Source: Chloroflexota bacterium
GTDB taxonomy: Bacteria; Chloroflexota; Anaerolineae; Anaerolineales; Anaerolineaceae
DNA length: 5,603 nt
Direction: 5' to 3'
Assembly (NCBI GenBank): GCA_021796375.1
Contig: JAJYJF010000176.1
Span: 1 to 5,603 of the forward strand
Shown: piece after piece, positions 4,480 to 5,603 of the stretch
How the letters are laid out: every line of letters begins with the position of its first letter
How positions within the stretch are numbered: position 1 is the first letter of the stretch
Position numbers and translations under genes: made by a program
Notes under the pieces: model-generated
Databases searched by the model: none
What the model saw: only the letters and a program-made list of their open reading frames with translations
Told to the model about the DNA's origin: nothing

Positions 4480-5603
4480 ATGGACATTTCCCTCCGCAAG
4501 CAGGCTTCGTCCCTGGTCGCCCGGCTGGCCGCGCACCTGCACAACCCGCTGTACCGCAACGGGTACGCGCTGGCCTCCAGCTCGGTCATCACCGCCGGCA
4601 TCGGGATGCTGTACTGGATCCTGGCAGCCCGCACCTATCCGCCCGGACTGGTGGGCCTGAACTCGGCCATGATCTCGGTGATGATGCTGCTCGGCGGGAT
4701 CGCCCAGCTGAACCTCGCCGACGGGGCGGTCCGCTTTGTCCCGATCGCGGGCCGGGCCACCGGGCGGTTTATCGGCGCGGCATACCTGATCAGCCTGGCC
4801 CTGGCGGCCGGGATCAGTCTGGTCTTCCTCACCCAGCTGGGACGCTGGGCGCCGGCGCTGGGTTTTTTGGGCGCTTCCCCGCTGGTGCTGGGCTGGTTCA
4901 CGCTCTCCACCATGGGCTGGGCGGTCTTTGTCCTCCAGGACGGGGTGCTCACCGGGCTGCGGAAAGCGCTGTGGGTGCCCGTCGAAAACGGCGTGTTCAG
5001 CGTGACCAAGATCGTCCTGATGCTGATGTTCGCGGCCTTTCTCCCCCAGCTCGGCGTGTTCGCCTCGTGGGCCATCGGGCTGATGGTGACGGTCCTCCCC
5101 ACCAGCTACTTCATCTTCCACCACCTGGTGCCCAGGCACGCCGAAAAGAAACGCGATTCGGGCGAGCGGCTGGCATTCCGGCCGGTAGCGCGCTACGTGG
5201 CCGGGGATTACGCGGGCGCCCTGGCCTGGCTGGCCTCCACCTCGCTGCTACCGATCCTGGTGACGCAGCTGGCAGGTCCGGCCGCCAACGCGTACTACTA
5301 CCTCGCCTGGCAGGTATCCCTGCTGCTCATCGCCATTGCCAGCAGCATGAGCTCTTCCCTGGTGGTCGAGGCTTCCACCGACCCGCAGATGCTGGAGGTG
5401 TTCAGCTACCGGACCCTGCTGCAGTCCGCGCTGATCATCGTCCCCGCGGCGCTGGCGCTCGTCATCGGAGCGCCTTTTGTGCTGCTGCTGTTTGGCAGGA
5501 GCTACTCGCAGGAGGCGACCGCTCTGCTCCGCCTGCTGGTGATCTCGACCATCCCTTATATCGTCAACGTCGTGTTCGTGTCGATGGCCCAGGTTCGCCG
5601 GCA
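4480..5603 (+). CDS. Wzx/MurJ-like polysaccharide flippase (partial, 3' end outside window)
   Basis: The first 374 residues of a polytopic membrane protein of the polysaccharide-biosynthesis (MOP, RfbX-like) exporter type are present, still open at the window edge. The start NPLYRNGYALASSSVITAGI (22-41), then YWILAARTYPPGLVGLNSA (45-63) and GGIAQLNLADGAVRFVPIAG (72-91), follows the family pattern of helix 1, the AR-x-Y-xx-xx-VG turn and helix 2. About ten hydrophobic segments can be traced, split by a basic loop (PRHAEKKRDSGERLAFRP, 218-235). The tail FVLLLFGRSYSQEATALLRL (333-352) is also family-typical. These proteins flip lipid-linked oligosaccharides across the inner membrane. The ATG is 4 bases after the PAP2 stop, with no good Shine-Dalgarno, which suggests coupled translation. 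A complete protein would probably have 430-500 residues. The cargo is unknown. Confidence 0.88.
   Translation, partial: MDISLRKQASSLVARLAAHLHNPLYRNGYALASSSVITAGIGMLYWILAARTYPPGLVGLNSAMISVMMLLGGIAQLNLADGAVRFVPIAGRATGRFIGAAYLISLALAAGISLVFLTQLGRWAPALGFLGASPLVLGWFTLSTMGWAVFVLQDGVLTGLRKALWVPVENGVFSVTKIVLMLMFAAFLPQLGVFASWAIGLMVTVLPTSYFIFHHLVPRHAEKKRDSGERLAFRPVARYVAGDYAGALAWLASTSLLPILVTQLAGPAANAYYYLAWQVSLLLIAIASSMSSSLVVEASTDPQMLEVFSYRTLLQSALIIVPAALALVIGAPFVLLLFGRSYSQEATALLRLLVISTIPYIVNVVFVSMAQVRR

Noticed and set aside
3212..5139. Long minus-strand open frames of 155 to 236 codons opposite the operon
   Set aside because: They lie antisense to three clearly recognised genes. They are Gln/Asp/Arg/Gly-rich shadows produced by strong G/C third-position bias.
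1..5603. tRNA, rRNA, CRISPR array, insertion sequence, phage or toxin-antitoxin genes
   Set aside because: I searched by eye on both strands. I saw no cloverleaf, no regularly spaced repeat, no transposase or integrase motifs, and no terminal inverted repeats with target duplications.

Overview
The window is about 60% G+C with strongly G/C-ending codons. It resembles a chromosomal segment of an environmental bacterium. The gene types and codon style fit Chloroflexota (Anaerolineae-like), but no marker gene is present, so the phylum is only an inference. There is no tRNA, rRNA, CRISPR array, transposase or phage gene.

Left part (1-749): the 3' end of a NarL/LiaS-type sensor histidine kinase (ATPase domain only) faces a 154-codon gene of unknown function. 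The two genes converge with only 11 bases between their stops. The unknown gene has a good ribosome site and is preceded by an imperfect long hairpin (782-827).

Middle (750-2336): a 483-base gap separates the unknown gene from a 367-codon potassium-channel-family gene. The gap holds the leader hairpin, short repeats and minus-strand stretches that look like broken coding sequence. It ends in a near-consensus sigma-70 promoter (TTGACA, 18 bases, TATAGT). The channel protein has one N-terminal membrane helix, then a two-helix pore unit whose filter reads TGLGD instead of TVGYGD, and a soluble tail of about 200 residues.

Gap 2337-2731: this contains the decayed 3' tip of a Ca2+/H+ antiporter (Cax) gene on the minus strand, three consecutive hairpins (one probably a terminator), and an AT-rich stretch with a candidate promoter and operator-like inverted repeat.

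Right part (2732-5603): three plus-strand genes form a tight operon. They are a FemAB/GNAT-type transferase, a PAP2 lipid phosphatase overlapping it by 8 bases, and a Wzx-like polysaccharide flippase that starts 4 bases later and runs off the window. The likely theme is cell-envelope or exopolysaccharide assembly. The flippase would move a lipid-linked glycan, the PAP2 enzyme would recycle the polyprenyl phosphate carrier, and the transferase would decorate the product. I see no clearly new system. The points most worth a second look are the Cax remnant, the G-tract at the FemAB start, the altered channel filter and the unknown 154-residue protein.
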